Shown here one piece after another: positions 23,175 to 34,867 of a stretch of DNA of 64,000 bases. Numbering within the stretch: the stretch's first letter is position 1; each line of letters begins with the position of its first letter. The notes under the pieces were generated by a model. It was not told where the DNA came from, ran no database searches, and saw nothing but the letters and a program-made list of their open reading frames with translations. Made by a program: the position numbers and the translations under genes. Source of the stretch: Pistacia vera (Eukaryota; Streptophyta; Magnoliopsida; Sapindales; Anacardiaceae); the NCBI RefSeq assembly GCF_008641045.1, contig NW_022196066.1, positions 138,502-202,501 of the forward strand. Direction: 5' to 3'.

Positions 23175-24289
23175 CTAGTGACGCTCACCTGGATCCAATT
23201 GATATCTACTACAAGTGCTCAAAGCACATGAGACATCAATCCGAGTACATAGCATGGCATACATGATGGACCCAATTGTTGATGCATATGGAATCTTCTT
23301 CATCCTATCTCTCTCATCTTGTGTTATAGGACACATTACCTTAGAGAGATAAAACCATGTGGCATCGGAAGAAATCCCTTCTTGGATTCTTCCATACTAA
23401 ATCTTTTCAGTACTTTGTCAATATATGCACTCTGACTTAGGCCAAGCAACCTATGCGATCTATCACGATAGATCTTTATTCCAAGGATGTAGACTACTTC
23501 CCCTAAGTCTTTCATGAAGAAGCACTTGGATAACCAAGTCTTTACCGACTGCAAGTTCGGTATATCATTCCCGATCAGAAGTATGTCATCGACATACAAC
23601 ACTAGGAATGCCACTGCGCTGCCACTTACTTTCTTGTAAAGACATGGCTCATCTTCGTTCTTGATAAAACCAAATTCTTTTACGGCTTCATCGAAACGAA
23701 TGTTCCAGCTCCTTGAAGCTTGCTTCAGTCCATAAATGGATCTCTATAACTTGCATACCTTATCAGCTTGCCCATCAAGAACGAAACCATCTGCTTGTGT
23801 CATATACACATCCTCTTCAAGGTTTCCGTTCAGGAAAGCTGTATTGACATCCATTTGCCAAATCTCATAGTCATGATGTGTAGCAATCGTAAGCGTAATC
23901 TGGATGGATTTAATCATGGCAACCGGCGAAAAGGTTTCTTCATAGGCAATACCATGAATCTGTTTGAAACCTTTGGCAACTAGTCATGTCTTATAAGTAT
24001 GCACCTTGCCATCCATGTCAGTCTTCTTCTTAAAGACCCATTTACACCCTATGGGTTTTACCCCTTTTGGTGGTTCCACCAAAGACCATACTTGGTTCTG
24101 GTACATGGAGTCCATCTCAGATTTCATGGCTTCAAGCCATTTAACAGAATCTGGATCCGATATAGCGTCTTCGTAGGTTCTAGGTTCATCGTCTTGGTAG
24201 ACTAGTACGTCACCATGTTGAGTCACGAGATAACCGTATCTCTCGGGCTCATGGCATACTCTCCCAGATCTACGTAGCTCCTGTGCTAC
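23175..24289 (-). pseudogene. Cop-2 reverse transcriptase
   Basis: The region 24226-23984 holds the RT start (WLEAMKSEMDSMYQNQVW, GCKWVFKKKTDMDGKV), followed in the same frame by WQMDVNTAFLNGNLEEDVYM near 23830-23860 and, after a stop, the SIYGLKQASRSWN block near 23705-23750. The catalytic box Y-V-D-D (FLVLYVDDILLIGND) is at about 23564-23610. Downstream there is a frameshift between 23336 and 23175. So the active-site motif is intact but the protein is not. Confidence 0.92.
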
Positions 24290-25730
24290 CTAAGGTGGTT
24301 CATTTTGATTCACATTTTGTGGAGTAACCTCCTCATGATGTTCAACCACTTCTTGTGGCACATCATCCCGTCCCTTATCTAGTATAATTTGTGGTTCTAG
24401 AACTTCATCAAGTTCTACTTTTCTCCCACTAGTATTTCTTAGAAAAAATTTCTTTTCTAGGAAGACACTAGAACGAGCAACAAAAATTTTGCGCTCTTTT
24501 GGGTAGCAGAAATAGTATCCTTTGGTCTCCTTTGGATACCCCACAAATATACATTTACAGAATTTTGGGCCCAGCTTGTTTGAAGTCAATTTCTTAACAT
24601 AAGCTTCGCAACCCCAAATCCTTAGATAAGACAAGTTGGGCTTTCGCCAACTCCATAGTTCATATGGAGTCTTATCTACAGACTTCGATGGCACACAGTT
24701 CAAAACGTGAACGTAGTCTCTAGGGCATAACCCCAGAATGATGCAGGTAGATCACTAAAACTCATCATGGACCTAACCATGTCAGATACTCAATTGTGTT
24801 AGGGTATATACGGAGGGGTGAGTTATGATACTATCCCACATTCCTTCAGGTATTTAGAAAACCCTGAGCTTAAGTATTCACCTCCTCGATCCGACCGAAA
24901 AGCTTTAATAGTTTTGCCTAACATATTCTGTACTTCATTCCTAAATTCTTTGAATTTTCAAAGGCTTTAAATTTATGTCTCATAAAGTGGACATAACCGT
25001 ATCTACTGAAATCATCAGTAAATGTGATGAAGTATGAATATCCACCTCTGGCTTCAACTGTTAGTGGACTACATACATCACTATGGATGATGCCTAACAG
25101 TTCAATGGCCCTTTCACCTTGCCCTATGAAAGGAGACTTGGTCATCTTGCTTAACAGGCATGACTCGCATACCTCAAATGACTGAAAGTCAAAAGGGTCC
25201 AAAACTCTATCCCTTTGAAGTTTTGCAATGCGAGTCTTATTAACATGGCACAATCTACAGTGCCAAAGATATATCTGGTTTTGATCGCTATGTTTAGCTT
25301 TCTTGGTTTCAATATTGAGAATATCCTTATTGTTTAAATCAAGAACATATAATCCATTATATAACCTTGTAATTCCAAATAGACTACCATTCAAACTAAA
25401 GGATAACAATCCATTAGATATCTCAAAATGATACCCTGCATTATCCAAAGCGGATACTGAAATAATATTTCTAGAAATAGAAGGTACGTGATAACAGTTA
25501 TGTAGTTCCAACAACAAGCTCATAGGCAAAGATAAACAGTAAGTCCCTACAGCCAATGTAGCCACATGTGCTCCATTTCCAACTCGTGGGTCCACCTCTC
25601 CCTTGGCGAGCACTCTACTCTGCCTAAGTCCCTCCACATCAATACAAATGTGAGTACCACATCCTGTGTCAATGACCCAAGATGTTGAGGGAGAGAAGTT
25701 AATCTCAATCATAAACATACCTGAAGTCAT
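24290..25730 (-). pseudogene. Cop-2 protease and integrase
   Basis: The frame 25730-24918 begins in the protease (STSWVIDTGCGTHI: active-site D-T-G present), then a GAG-pre-integrase zinc motif (LWHCRLCHVNKTRIAKL, CESCLLSKMTKSPF) and the integrase core with HSDVCSPL and FTDDFSRYGY. A frameshift separates it from 24703-24290, which carries the later integrase part (TPYELWSWRKPNLSYLRIWG, CEAYVKKL, CIFVGYPKETKGYYF) common to copia integrases. The third catalytic residue would fall near the frameshift at about 24720-24910. Confidence 0.9.
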
Positions 25731-25739
25731 AGCGTCTGA

Positions 25740-26537
25740 CTTCTTCTTGCTTGCGAGGAAAGCCTTGTAGTGTTTTCTCTAGTGGCCAGGCTTGCCACAA
25801 AAGAAGCAGACTACCTTGCCCTTCCCTATGTCACTCTTAGGCCCAAGAGCACCTTTAGGCTTGGGCTTGGGTTTAGCCTTGGCCTTACCCTTGCCGTTAC
25901 CCTTTCCTTTACTAACAGCAACCAGTAAAACAGGCTTGGACTTCTTCAAGTCCTGCTATGTAGTCCTCAGCATGTTTAAAAAATCTGACAGGGGTTTCAC
26001 CATTGTGTTCATATTGAAATTCATTATAAACAGTGCATAAGAGTCAGGCAAGGATTGCAGAATTAAATCCATTTGTAATTCTGCATCCAACTCAAATCCC
26101 AAAGTCTCAAGCCTCTCTATGTGCTTGATCATCTTGAGCACATGAGGACCAACTTGGACTCCCTCAGTCAGACGACTTCTAAATAGTGCTTTTGACACCT
26201 TGTACCTCTCATGTCGAGCATTCCCTTTCAAAAGCTCCTTGAGGTGTAGAATAATGGCAACATCATCCATATTCTCATGTTGCTTTTGTAGCACTGGTGT
26301 CATCGATGATAACATCAAGCATTGAACACCATCAGCATCATCAGGGAACTTTTGATAAGTATCCTTTACTTCCTAAGTGGCATCAGGATCAGGCTCAGCT
26401 ATGTATGGCTTTTCAAGGATATACAATTTATTTTCTGACTTGAGTATAATCTGAAGATTATGATACTAGTTTGAGAAATTGGGTCCATCCAACCTGTTTT
26501 CTTTCTCGATTATCGGTCGCAGGTTCATAATGCTCAT
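25740..26537 (-). pseudogene. Cop-2 gag
   Basis: The start codon at 26535-26537 matches the gag start of Cop-3 (MSIMNLRPIIEKENRL). The coding frame is continuous with the protease frame but has in-frame stops (for example near 26375 and 25955). The gag domain is followed by a lysine/glycine/proline-rich segment and a CCHC knuckle near 25765-25805. Here the knuckle is damaged: a stop replaces the residue after the histidine and the last cysteine is tyrosine, whereas Cop-3 keeps C-x2-C-x4-H-x4-C. Confidence 0.88.
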
Positions 26538-27113
26538 TTTGGTGAATCTACAATTGCAGAAAAGATAAAGTCATTATAAAGTTCATTATTATTTAATATG
26601 AACTTTTATTAAATGACGCTCCCACTATTTTCCTCAAGTCAATAGCCCACACTATTGACTTGGGAAAGCCCGTTGGCTTTCCTAGTGGACTAAGATCCCA
26701 TCTTGCCCATTTCAAACCTTCGCTTTGGTGAACAAGCCAAAATGAGTTGATTAGGTAGGCCAACAAACTTAATCCACACCAGTTGATAACTTCTACTATC
26801 AACCTCAAATGTGAAAAAAACCAACAAGCCAATCACACAATCCAATGGCGCCAACCATCGTCCTCAAGTGTGATTCTCAGTATCAGTAGAGCAGACACTA
26901 CATGCCACCACATACATAGAATATGTGTACTTCTCTACTATGCCTATGACGAGTTTATCAGCCTTCGCTTTGGCGAACAAGCAAAACTGTCATTTTAAGT
27001 CGACCTATCACCATTAAGGAAAACTTCAATGAATCTTAATCTCCCACTTGTAGAAGTGTACCCTTTGCTTTGGCGAACAAGGTTCCGACGAACAGTGGTT
27101 TGATTAAAACATG
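26538..27113 (-). mobile_element. Cop-2 leader, part next to gag
   Basis: Non-coding leader homologous to 56990-57560 of Cop-3. It holds three copies of an inverted repeat of the form TTCGC-N4-GCGAA at 26719-26732, 26964-26977 and 27065-27078. The leader is split at 27113/27119 by Ath-C and continues at 39199. Confidence 0.85.
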
Positions 27114-27118
27114 GTGAT
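27114..27118. other. Left target-site duplication of Ath-C (GTGAT)
   Basis: GTGAT is repeated at 39194-39198. The uninterrupted site can be read in the Cop-3 leader near 56974-56984. Confidence 0.93.
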
Positions 27119-28494
27119 TGATGCGTTGTTACTACAACATGCAAAAATAGCAAGTGCACTAGTCACACAAAGTAATAAAATGATGAGTGAGTATCGTTCC
27201 CACGAGAATTGATTGCTAAGCACTAAGTTCTCTACTGTTTTCAAGTTGGAGCAATCGAATTTGTTTGGATTAATGGGAGGAAATTAAACTTAAAACTAAA
27301 ACAAAAATTGCTAAATATTCAAAGCTAAATTATGAAAGCAAGATTAAGAACAAGGTAATATCAATTTAAACAAACAGATAGGGATTTGACTTCATTAGGA
27401 CTCTAAGGAATAAACCTATGAATTATGCTATTTCCATATTCACATGCATTGATTGTAAATCGAATTCTCTAAATTGTAAAACATACCTTCTAAGGCTATG
27501 TTTTCCTACTTTTGCCTATTAAACTTCCGCACCCAACAATTTGAAGATTAATAGTTCTAAACTCATTAAGCACATGGAATCCTAGATTGATTTCATTGAT
27601 TCTCAAATCTATCTCTAGCATTCAATACTACAATGGTGATTACCCAAGAAGCTTAACATGACTCATTTCTTAATCTCATCATGTTCATCAAATAAAAGCA
27701 ATAAAATCAGAATAACCACACAATCCATGAAATAGCATATGAAAATAACAAAAATCAATTGCTCAATCCATGGAAATCCGAATTACATCAAAACCCTAAC
27801 CCAAAATGGGTTAGTTCATAGCTAAATCAAAATACACAGCAAGAAAAACAATAACCCCAAGGTTCAACATATTGAAATGAGAGAAAAGACAAGAGATCTC
27901 CCTTAGTTGAAGAATCCATCATATTCAATCCCAAATCTTCTCACTTTTCAACCCAAAATTCATCAAATCTAAACTAAGCCAAATGAAAATAAGCTCCTCT
28001 AGACTAAAAATGACCTCCTCTCAAAATGGCAAAGTTTTGCTTTTATACTTCACCCAAAAACCTAAGACTTTGCCTAAAAATGAAACTGTGCGTTTTAAAG
28101 AAACTGAAATTCGCAGACTTCACCACTGCGAAAAGGAATCTCGCCGCGGTGACAAAGTAAAAATTGACTCTTGCATAACCCTTTTCGCTGCAGCGAATCT
28201 TCATGAAGAATTATGAAATTACAGAATTGCCCTCCGCTTGCTTCTTTGGTTGAATCTTCGATCTTCGATGCTCTCCCATGGGAACAAGCTTCATAGTGCT
28301 TCACTCTGCTTCAGAACTCTCCCAACTTTTGAGTCCAAAAACTCCAATTCGCTCATTATTTGCTCAAAATATCCATTTTGGCCTGAAACATAAAATGTAA
28401 AGAATTAAGTAGCAATTCAAGCATAAATGAACTGAGAAGTATCTAAAATCCAGCTTAAAAGTCTAAATAAAATAGTATAATCCTCGGATTATCA
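27119..28494 (-). mobile_element. Ath-C 3' LTR (left copy)
   Basis: On the plus strand it starts TGATGCGTTGTTACTACAAC and ends GGATTATCA (1,376 bp). It contains the palindrome TTCGCTGCAGCGAA at 28184-28197, a related GC-rich motif at 28136-28152, a TATA box on the minus strand at 28041-28047, and a conserved hairpin CTAACCC-AAAAT-GGGTTAG at 27796-27814 next to a telo-box (AACCCTAA). Confidence 0.95.
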
Positions 28495-28511
28495 AATACC
28501 CCCAAACTAAA
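28495..28511 (-). other. Polypurine tract of Ath-C
   Basis: On the minus strand AGTTTGGGGGTATT directly precedes the LTR. A second purine-rich block (TAGTTTGGGGGTAGG) lies at about 29755-29770. Confidence 0.85.
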
Positions 28512-30141
28512 GACATGCTCGTCCCCGAGCATCAGGTACAACACTTAAAGAAAGAAAAACAATAAACAACCCAAATACAACATAACAAAATTGGAAATGA
28601 ACAAACAAAATTAGACTCAACTCAACATGTGAACTGCCTAGAATTTATACAAGTCTCAAAGGTTGTTGAAAAATTATTACTAGAAAAATGTTCAACACTC
28701 CAAGAAGTTATAAGTTGCATCGACTATATTTCTCTATTGGTCCCCTGAGTAGGTGATCCCCACTTCAATCCACCTTCCGACTTCTCAGATTATTCTATGC
28801 AAACATGCAAAGTTTATCAAATGGCTGCAGACTCTATAAGCCTAAATATCGAACTACTCTCCACTAATGAGGATTAGACATCGCTGAGAATCAAAAGGTC
28901 TTTGCAACCTTGTAATGTTAGGCCCGGGTAGTGGCTCCGAAGGAAAGGAAAGGACAAACAAACAAAAGAACTTGGTTTCCTTAAAGCAAACACTAAGACT
29001 TAATCCAACTCCCACTTCCTTTCTCCACCATCACTCAAAATGTCAACCATTTAACAACCTTCAACCATGAACAATTCTTATTGTTGCTATGGCAATGCAA
29101 TTCTAAAAAAAAAATGTTTTTTTTTTTCCTGAAAATAACAAAAATCTCAAATTGAGGTTAACTACCTCTCTTATTCTTCTTGCCCTTCTCACAACCCTAA
29201 ACTATTCTTTTAGTTCATTCACACAACTCTTTTCTTTGTGTTTGCATTAGGTCCAAGATTCTCCTAAAGGGTATGATAAAGTGTTTAGGGTACTTGGATT
29301 GGACAATTTTTGGTTTGCAAGGAAAATAAAGCAATGATGATCTCATAAGGCTCAAATGGGTGACTAGGGAAAGATTCATTCATGGGTCGGCTAGAAAGGC
29401 TCAAACGTTCCGAAAAATGCCTAAATCATTTCCTCAACAATGTCTATTCCTAGGATTTCGCCTCAAGCATTTCTCTACTAGGTTCTAGAGTCCACCAACA
29501 TTATCAAAACTTTACCTAACCACATAAAATGAATTTAAGCATGCCGAAATAAATGAAAATGGTGGTCGAACCACTCAACAAACCTCAACAAAAAATTAGT
29601 CAATCAATATAAACTTGAAGCAATGCTTAACATTTTTCAACAATAAAATCCCAACAACCCTATTCTCATCATCGATTGATACAATTCATCATTGGCACAC
29701 ACAACAAAACATGAAAACAAAATAACACAAATAAAAAAAATTTGAAATTTTTCCTACCCCCAAACTAAAGATGACATTGTCCCCAATGTCACATTATGTG
29801 TAATTTAAGAATAGAGAACCATAAGTCTACAAAGGTACGAGATAGTTCACTGATTAATTCGTGAAGTTGAAGTTTCGCTCAACAGCATGCACACCTGGTC
29901 CTTGCCTTTTTCAACACCAAATTGTGAAAAACAATTTAAAAACTATGGTGGCCACTATGTTAGAAAAGTTCACTGACTAATGTGAAAATATTACAACCCT
30001 AATCTCGCCTTTTCAACTACTAGGAAACTAAAACAAAATTTAAACAATCCAAAACAAAAAGCAAATTAGTTCACTGTTTGAAATGAAAATACAAAACAAC
30101 TAAAACAAACAAAAGTAAAATCCAAAAATAGTTGTTCAGGT
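28512..30141 (-). other. Ath-C 3' non-coding region
   Basis: AT-rich without a supportable frame on either strand. The first 1.1 kb is homologous to 60056-61222 of Ath-D. It includes the ATTGGGGACAATGTCAT block (as reverse complement near 29775-29792) shared with Ath-A. Confidence 0.8.
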
Positions 30142-31191
30142 TCATTCGTCGGCCTCCTTATCTCTTTCAATATCTTCCTCTTCTGAGTCGAAACCCATCC
30201 ATTCATCTGAATCCCAGTCAACCCATTGGAATTCCGAAGTATCAACGTTGAGCTTGGTGAAGCAATTATTCTGCATATCATACATCATTTGGGTCTGCTC
30301 TGCCAGCCAATCCTGACGTTTTGCCATCTGTTTCATCGGACCCATCATCTGTTGCATCATTTCCCTCATAGTGGCTATGGAACTGGATGATGTGGCAGCG
30401 CCTTGTGTGGTTCTCTGTCGTTTTGTCCTGACGCTAGGTTCCTCACTATCTGGACATTCAAGATGCTTGTGATAATAGTCTGAGTCGAGAACTGGGGCAG
30501 CATGGATAAGTGGCTCATCATCAGCTACCTCGACGCCTGCTCAAGTGCACAACTCTGTAATGAGATGTGGGAAAGGGTAACTCCCTTGCCTTGGTTTGGT
30601 TGCATGTATAATGTTTTTTAGGATAATTTGTCCCATATCCATTCTCTTTCTTGTGGCAATAGAATAAAGCAATAATGCCTTCTCATAAGTCACCGTACTA
30701 TAGTGCGTCTCCGACATCATCCTCGCAAAAATAAAGTACTACCACAACCGAGCTACCAATGTCAAATTAGTTCCTTTGATGCTCTTCCTGCCCTTTTTTG
30801 AAACCTCCTAAGTGGTGTTCAGTTTTGTAATGACCGGAAGAATAATATCATCCTCAATCCGTGTCTTCCTAAAATCCTCATAATCATTATAGTCAATCTT
30901 AGGCAGGTTATAAAAATCATTGATGACCTTTGCATTAAATGCCACATCAGTACCCCTCACAAACACATGACTAGATTCACACTCCGGGAGGTTGGCATAA
31001 AACTCTCGCACTATTGGCTCTACGGCCGCATGTGTAGGTACACTCATAAATAATTCCCAACGTCTCCCTCGACTCCAATCCGTAGCCTGACTTGCGGTCA
31101 ATCCCCGCTTAGGAATAAATCCTTTATCTTTCCTTTGGATTGCCCCTTCATATCGTTTCCGGGCCTTGTCACTCACAAATCGGTTGTCCAC
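30142..31191 (-). pseudogene. Env-position reading frame of Ath-C (putative plant transposon protein domain)
   Basis: One minus-strand frame is almost open from 31191 (and a little upstream) to the stop at 30142-30144, about 350 codons with only three internal stops (near 30808, 30733 and 30540). The N-terminal part is basic and contains FVSDKARKRYEGAIQR and FIPKRGL, followed by REFYANLPECESSHVFVRGT and DVAFNAKVINDFYNLPK. This resembles the conserved domain of unknown function found in many plant Athila-associated proteins. The C-terminal part is methionine/glutamine-rich (MREMMQQMMGPMKQMAKRQD) and ends acidic. I see no clear signal peptide or membrane anchor, so an envelope role is not supported. 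The start is obscured by a poly-A tract at about 31240 where the ATG is in another frame. Confidence 0.75.
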
Positions 31192-31244
31192 TTTTTTCCT
31201 TTTCCTTTCCCCTTGGACAACACTTTTAGCGGCATTTTTTTTTC

Positions 31245-32214
31245 ACCCTACCAAAAACTCAACAATTCAACCCTAAGCGCCCTATGAACAACCACCATCA
31301 ATCTTGTAGTAAAACAACACTTCCAAAATTTGCACCTAGACCCCCAAACTTTGATTCTTCTAAACTCAACCAAACACTCCAAAATTCAAAACCACACTCT
31401 TCAATACCAACAAATGCAAAATCAACACTTCCTCAAACAAAATCAACGCACAATAGCACCAAAAAATCCACAACTCAATCAACAATCAATATTTTCAGAT
31501 CTACAACTCTAAACTCGAAATTGTATAATTAAAAGCTTAGGGATTTTGAAATCTTACCAAAACTAGGGAGTATTCACCACCAATTTCATAGTTTGCGGCT
31601 CAAATGGTAAGATCCCCAAATTTTGAAAACCAAGGGTTTCCAAAACTTTCTTCAATTTTAGCAAAAATCGTTGTTAAAAAGAGTTGTTTTGGTGTTTGGG
31701 AGAGTTAAGAAATGAGGAAAAGTGATGAGAATTTGCTGAATAAAACTCTGGATTGAAGTAGGAAAATTTTTCTCTCAATTGTATTCTGAACTTTTGCATT
31801 AAAAATGAAAAAAAAACGTGGGTATTTATAAAAAACAAACTTCGCCACAGCGAATTTTCCCTTAGTGATTTTCACCCAACTTGCTTCGTCGCGACGAAAC
31901 CAAATTCTTTGCCACGGCGGAAAAATACAGAGGCTCATCGCCTTGGCGAAATAAATACTTCGCCGCGGCGAAGTCTGGGACTTTCCAAATTCAAAACTTT
32001 GCAAAATGTGCTTCGCCGCGACGAAAACTGGAAAAATTCCATTTTCTACCTTGATTCAAAAATTCACCTGAAACACCCAAAAACACACAAATTAGATGAA
32101 ATAAGAAAACTAACCAACTTCAGAATGATAAATAAACAACAACAAATGAAAACACTTGGGTTGCCTCCCAAGGAGCGCTTGTTTATAGTCGGAAAGCTCG
32201 ACTCTCTTAAGTTC
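31245..32214 (-). other. Ath-C spacer between integrase and env-position frame, rich in TTCG palindromes
   Basis: Non-coding and A-rich. Within 31843-32025 there are at least five GC-rich islands in AT-rich sequence: a degenerate one at 31843, TTCGTCGCGACGAA (perfect palindrome) at 31885-31898, CGCCTTGGCG-type at about 31938, CTTCGCCGCGGCGAAG (perfect 16-bp palindrome) at 31958-31973 and CTTCGCCGCGACGAAA at 32011-32026. Confidence 0.85.
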
Positions 32215-33410
32215 TTATGTTGGAATGTCAAGTCGGAGGGGAATTGACTTGCAACTCATCACTCCGTTGATGTATGGCTTCAACCTCTGGCCATTGACCT
32301 TAAATGTGCCTTTTTCTTCATGTGAAACCTCCACTGTTCCGAATGGGTAAACTTTTGTAACTATGAAGGGTCCAGACCATCTTGACCTAAGTTTTCCAGG
32401 GAAAAGCCTACGTCTAGAATTAAACAACAACACTTTTTGACCCACTTCAAAGTTCTTCTTCCTGATATGTTTGTCATGCCACTTCTTGGTCTTTTCCTTG
32501 TACATCCTAGCATTCTCATAAGCTTCTTGATAAAACTCATCGAGTTCATTCAAAGTCAGCATCCTTTCTTCCCCAACAGCTCGTAAATCCATGTTGAGCT
32601 ACTTGACCGCCCAATAGGCCATATGCTCGAGTTCTACCGGCAAATGACATGCCTTCCCATAGACCATCCTAAATGGAGACATACCAATCAGAGTCTTAAA
32701 TGCAGTGCGGTAGGCCCATAATGCACATCCAACTTCCGTGACCAATCCTTTCTCGATGCATTGACTATCTTCTCTAAGATTCCCTTTAGTTCTCTATTTG
32801 ACAGTTCCACTTGTCCGCTAGTCTATGGATGGTGGGGTGTCGCAACTCTATGTTTCACCCCATCTTTCCCCAACATTGCATCCAATTGCCTGTTGCAAAA
32901 ATGCAATCCTCCATCACTAATGATTGCCCGTGGTACTCCAAACCTTGAGAAAATATTCTTTCTCACAAAATTAACCACCACCCTAGCATCATTGGATGGC
33001 AATGCAACTGCTTCCACCCATTTTGATACGTAGTCCACTACTACCAATATGTACATATTCCCGTAAGAATTTGGGAAAGGGCCCATAAAGTCAATTCCCC
33101 ATACATCGAACAGCTCAACAACAAGGATATTGTTCAGTGGCACCTCATCTCGCTTTGAAATATTCCCACTTCATTGACTTTGGTCGCATTTCTAAACCAT
33201 CCGAAAAGAATCCTTGAAAAGAGTGGGCCAATAAAACCCAGATTGAAGAACCTTGGTTGTTGTCCTAGCTCTTTCAAAATGGCCACCTGTTTCCCTCTTA
33301 TGACAATGCCTTAGAATACTCTCCATTTCCTCTTCTGAAACACACCTACGTATCATCTGATCAGCACAGTGTCTATAAAGAAATGGTTCTCCCCAGAAGT
33401 AGTATTTCAA
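32215..33410 (-). pseudogene. Ath-C integrase
   Basis: From the N-terminus on the minus strand: HCADQMIRRCVSEEEMESIL and the zinc-binding HCHKRETGGHFERARTT part (33410-33192), then in the same frame, after a stop, the core with VWGIDFMGPFPNSYG (first catalytic aspartate), DYVSKWVEAVALPSNDARVV and ISDGGLHFCN (second aspartate) at 33143-32823. The part with the glutamate (ELSNRELKGIL) follows after a stop. The C-terminal domain is at 32592-32215 with KEKTKKWHDKHI, FPGKLRSRWSGPF and a final proline-rich tail. Two frameshifts and several stops break it. Confidence 0.92.
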
Positions 33411-33540
33411 ATCTAAAAAAAAACTTCCTCTTTTGTTGGAAGGTTATGCTAATGGGGAGCACTCTCGCTGACAAGTAGTTTGCAAAATCTGCATACCACA
33501 GTACTTCCTCCACTCTCATCAATTTCTCATCCAGGAAAGT

Positions 33541-34023
33541 TTATCTGATTTGGGTTTCTTCTTCATTTCCTTGAATTGGTCGTTCAATCCTTGACAAATG
33601 GTCTGCCACCGCATTTTTCGATCCTTTCTTATCTCGTATCTCCAACTCAAACTCTTGTAGTAATAGGATCCATCTTATCAGCTGAGGTTTCACTTCTTGC
33701 TTTGCCAATAGGTGCTTGAGTGCTGAATGGTTCATGTAGACTATCACCTTGGCACCTAGAAAATATGAATGAAATTTATCAAAAGCAAAAACCACAGCTA
33801 ACAATTCATTTTCAGTGGTTGTGTAATTCAATTATGCATCAATGAGTGTTTTGCTAGCATACTGAATTACATGCGACACTTTGTTTTTCCTCTGTCCTAA
33901 CACTATTCCTAGTGCAAAATCACTAGCATCACACATCAATTCAAATGGTAGTCCCCAATCGGAACTGCAATAATAGGTGTAGACACTAATAACTTGTTTA
34001 GAGTTTGAAAGGCATGCATGCAT
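33541..34023 (-). pseudogene. Ath-C RNase H
   Basis: One frame with a single stop at 33832-33834 covers MCDASDFALGIVLGQRKNKV, SHVIQYASKTL, TTENELLAVVFAFDKFHSYF, NHSALKHLLAKQEVKPQLI and NAVADHLSRIERP. Catalytic acidic residues of the gypsy RNase H (D in CDAS, E in ENELLA, D in VADHLS) remain; the usual aspartate before H-S-A-L is asparagine. Confidence 0.9.
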
Positions 34024-34864
34024 TCATCATTAAAATCAAAAACAACATCTTTAATCAATAAATTGCAAAGGGGTTTAGAGATCTTAGAAAAATCCTTGAT
34101 GAATCGTCTATAAAACCCCACATGCCCCAAGAAACTTTGAACTGCTTTAACATTGGAGGGTGGTGGCAGCTTCTCAATCACATCCATCTTTGCTCGATCC
34201 ACTTCTATTCCATCCTTTGAGATCTTATGACCAAGCACTATTCCTTCCTGGACCATGAAGTGGCACTTCTCCCAGTTGAGCACCAAGTTCATCTCCTAAC
34301 ATCGCTGTAAACAAAAGAGAGATTAGATAAGCAATTATCAAAGGACAAACCAAAAACAGAGAAGTCATCCATGAAGGCTTCTATAAACCGCTCCACCATA
34401 TCTCCAAAGATCGACATCACGCATCTCTAAAATGTGGCTGGTACATTACACAACCCAAAGGGCATCCTTCGGTATGCAAAGGTGCCATAGGGACAAGTGA
34501 AGGTCGTCTTCTCTTGATCTTTAGGAGCGATGGAAATCTAATTATATCCTAAATAACCATCCAAGAAACAGTAATAAGCATGCCCTGCCAATCTCTCCAA
34601 CATCTGATCAATGAAAGGAAGTAGAAAATGATCCTTCCTTGTCGCTTCATTTAATTTTCGGTAGTCAATGGACACTCTCAAGCCCGTGACCATCCTAGTT
34701 GGTATCAATTCATTGCTTTCATTCTTTACCACCATGATACCTCTCTTCTTTGGAACCACTTGCACCGGACTCGCCCATGGACTATTAGAAATGGGGTAAA
34801 TTATTCCCACATCTAGAAGTTTCACCACTTCCTTTCTCACCACTTCCTTCATCAAAGGATTCAA
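33936..34864 (-). pseudogene. Ath-C reverse transcriptase
   Basis: The first part (34864-34538) carries VPKKRGIMVVKNE, the DYRKLNEATRKDHF block and IDQMLERLAGHAYYCFLDGY. After a stop the frame continues with FAYRRMPFGLCN and the F-M-D-D catalytic box at about 34350-34365. A frameshift near 34300 leads to 34292-33936 with NWEKCHFMVQEGIVLGHKIS and GFYRRFIKDFSKIS. The catalytic box is intact but the frame is not. Confidence 0.93.
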
Positions 34865-34867
34865 TCT

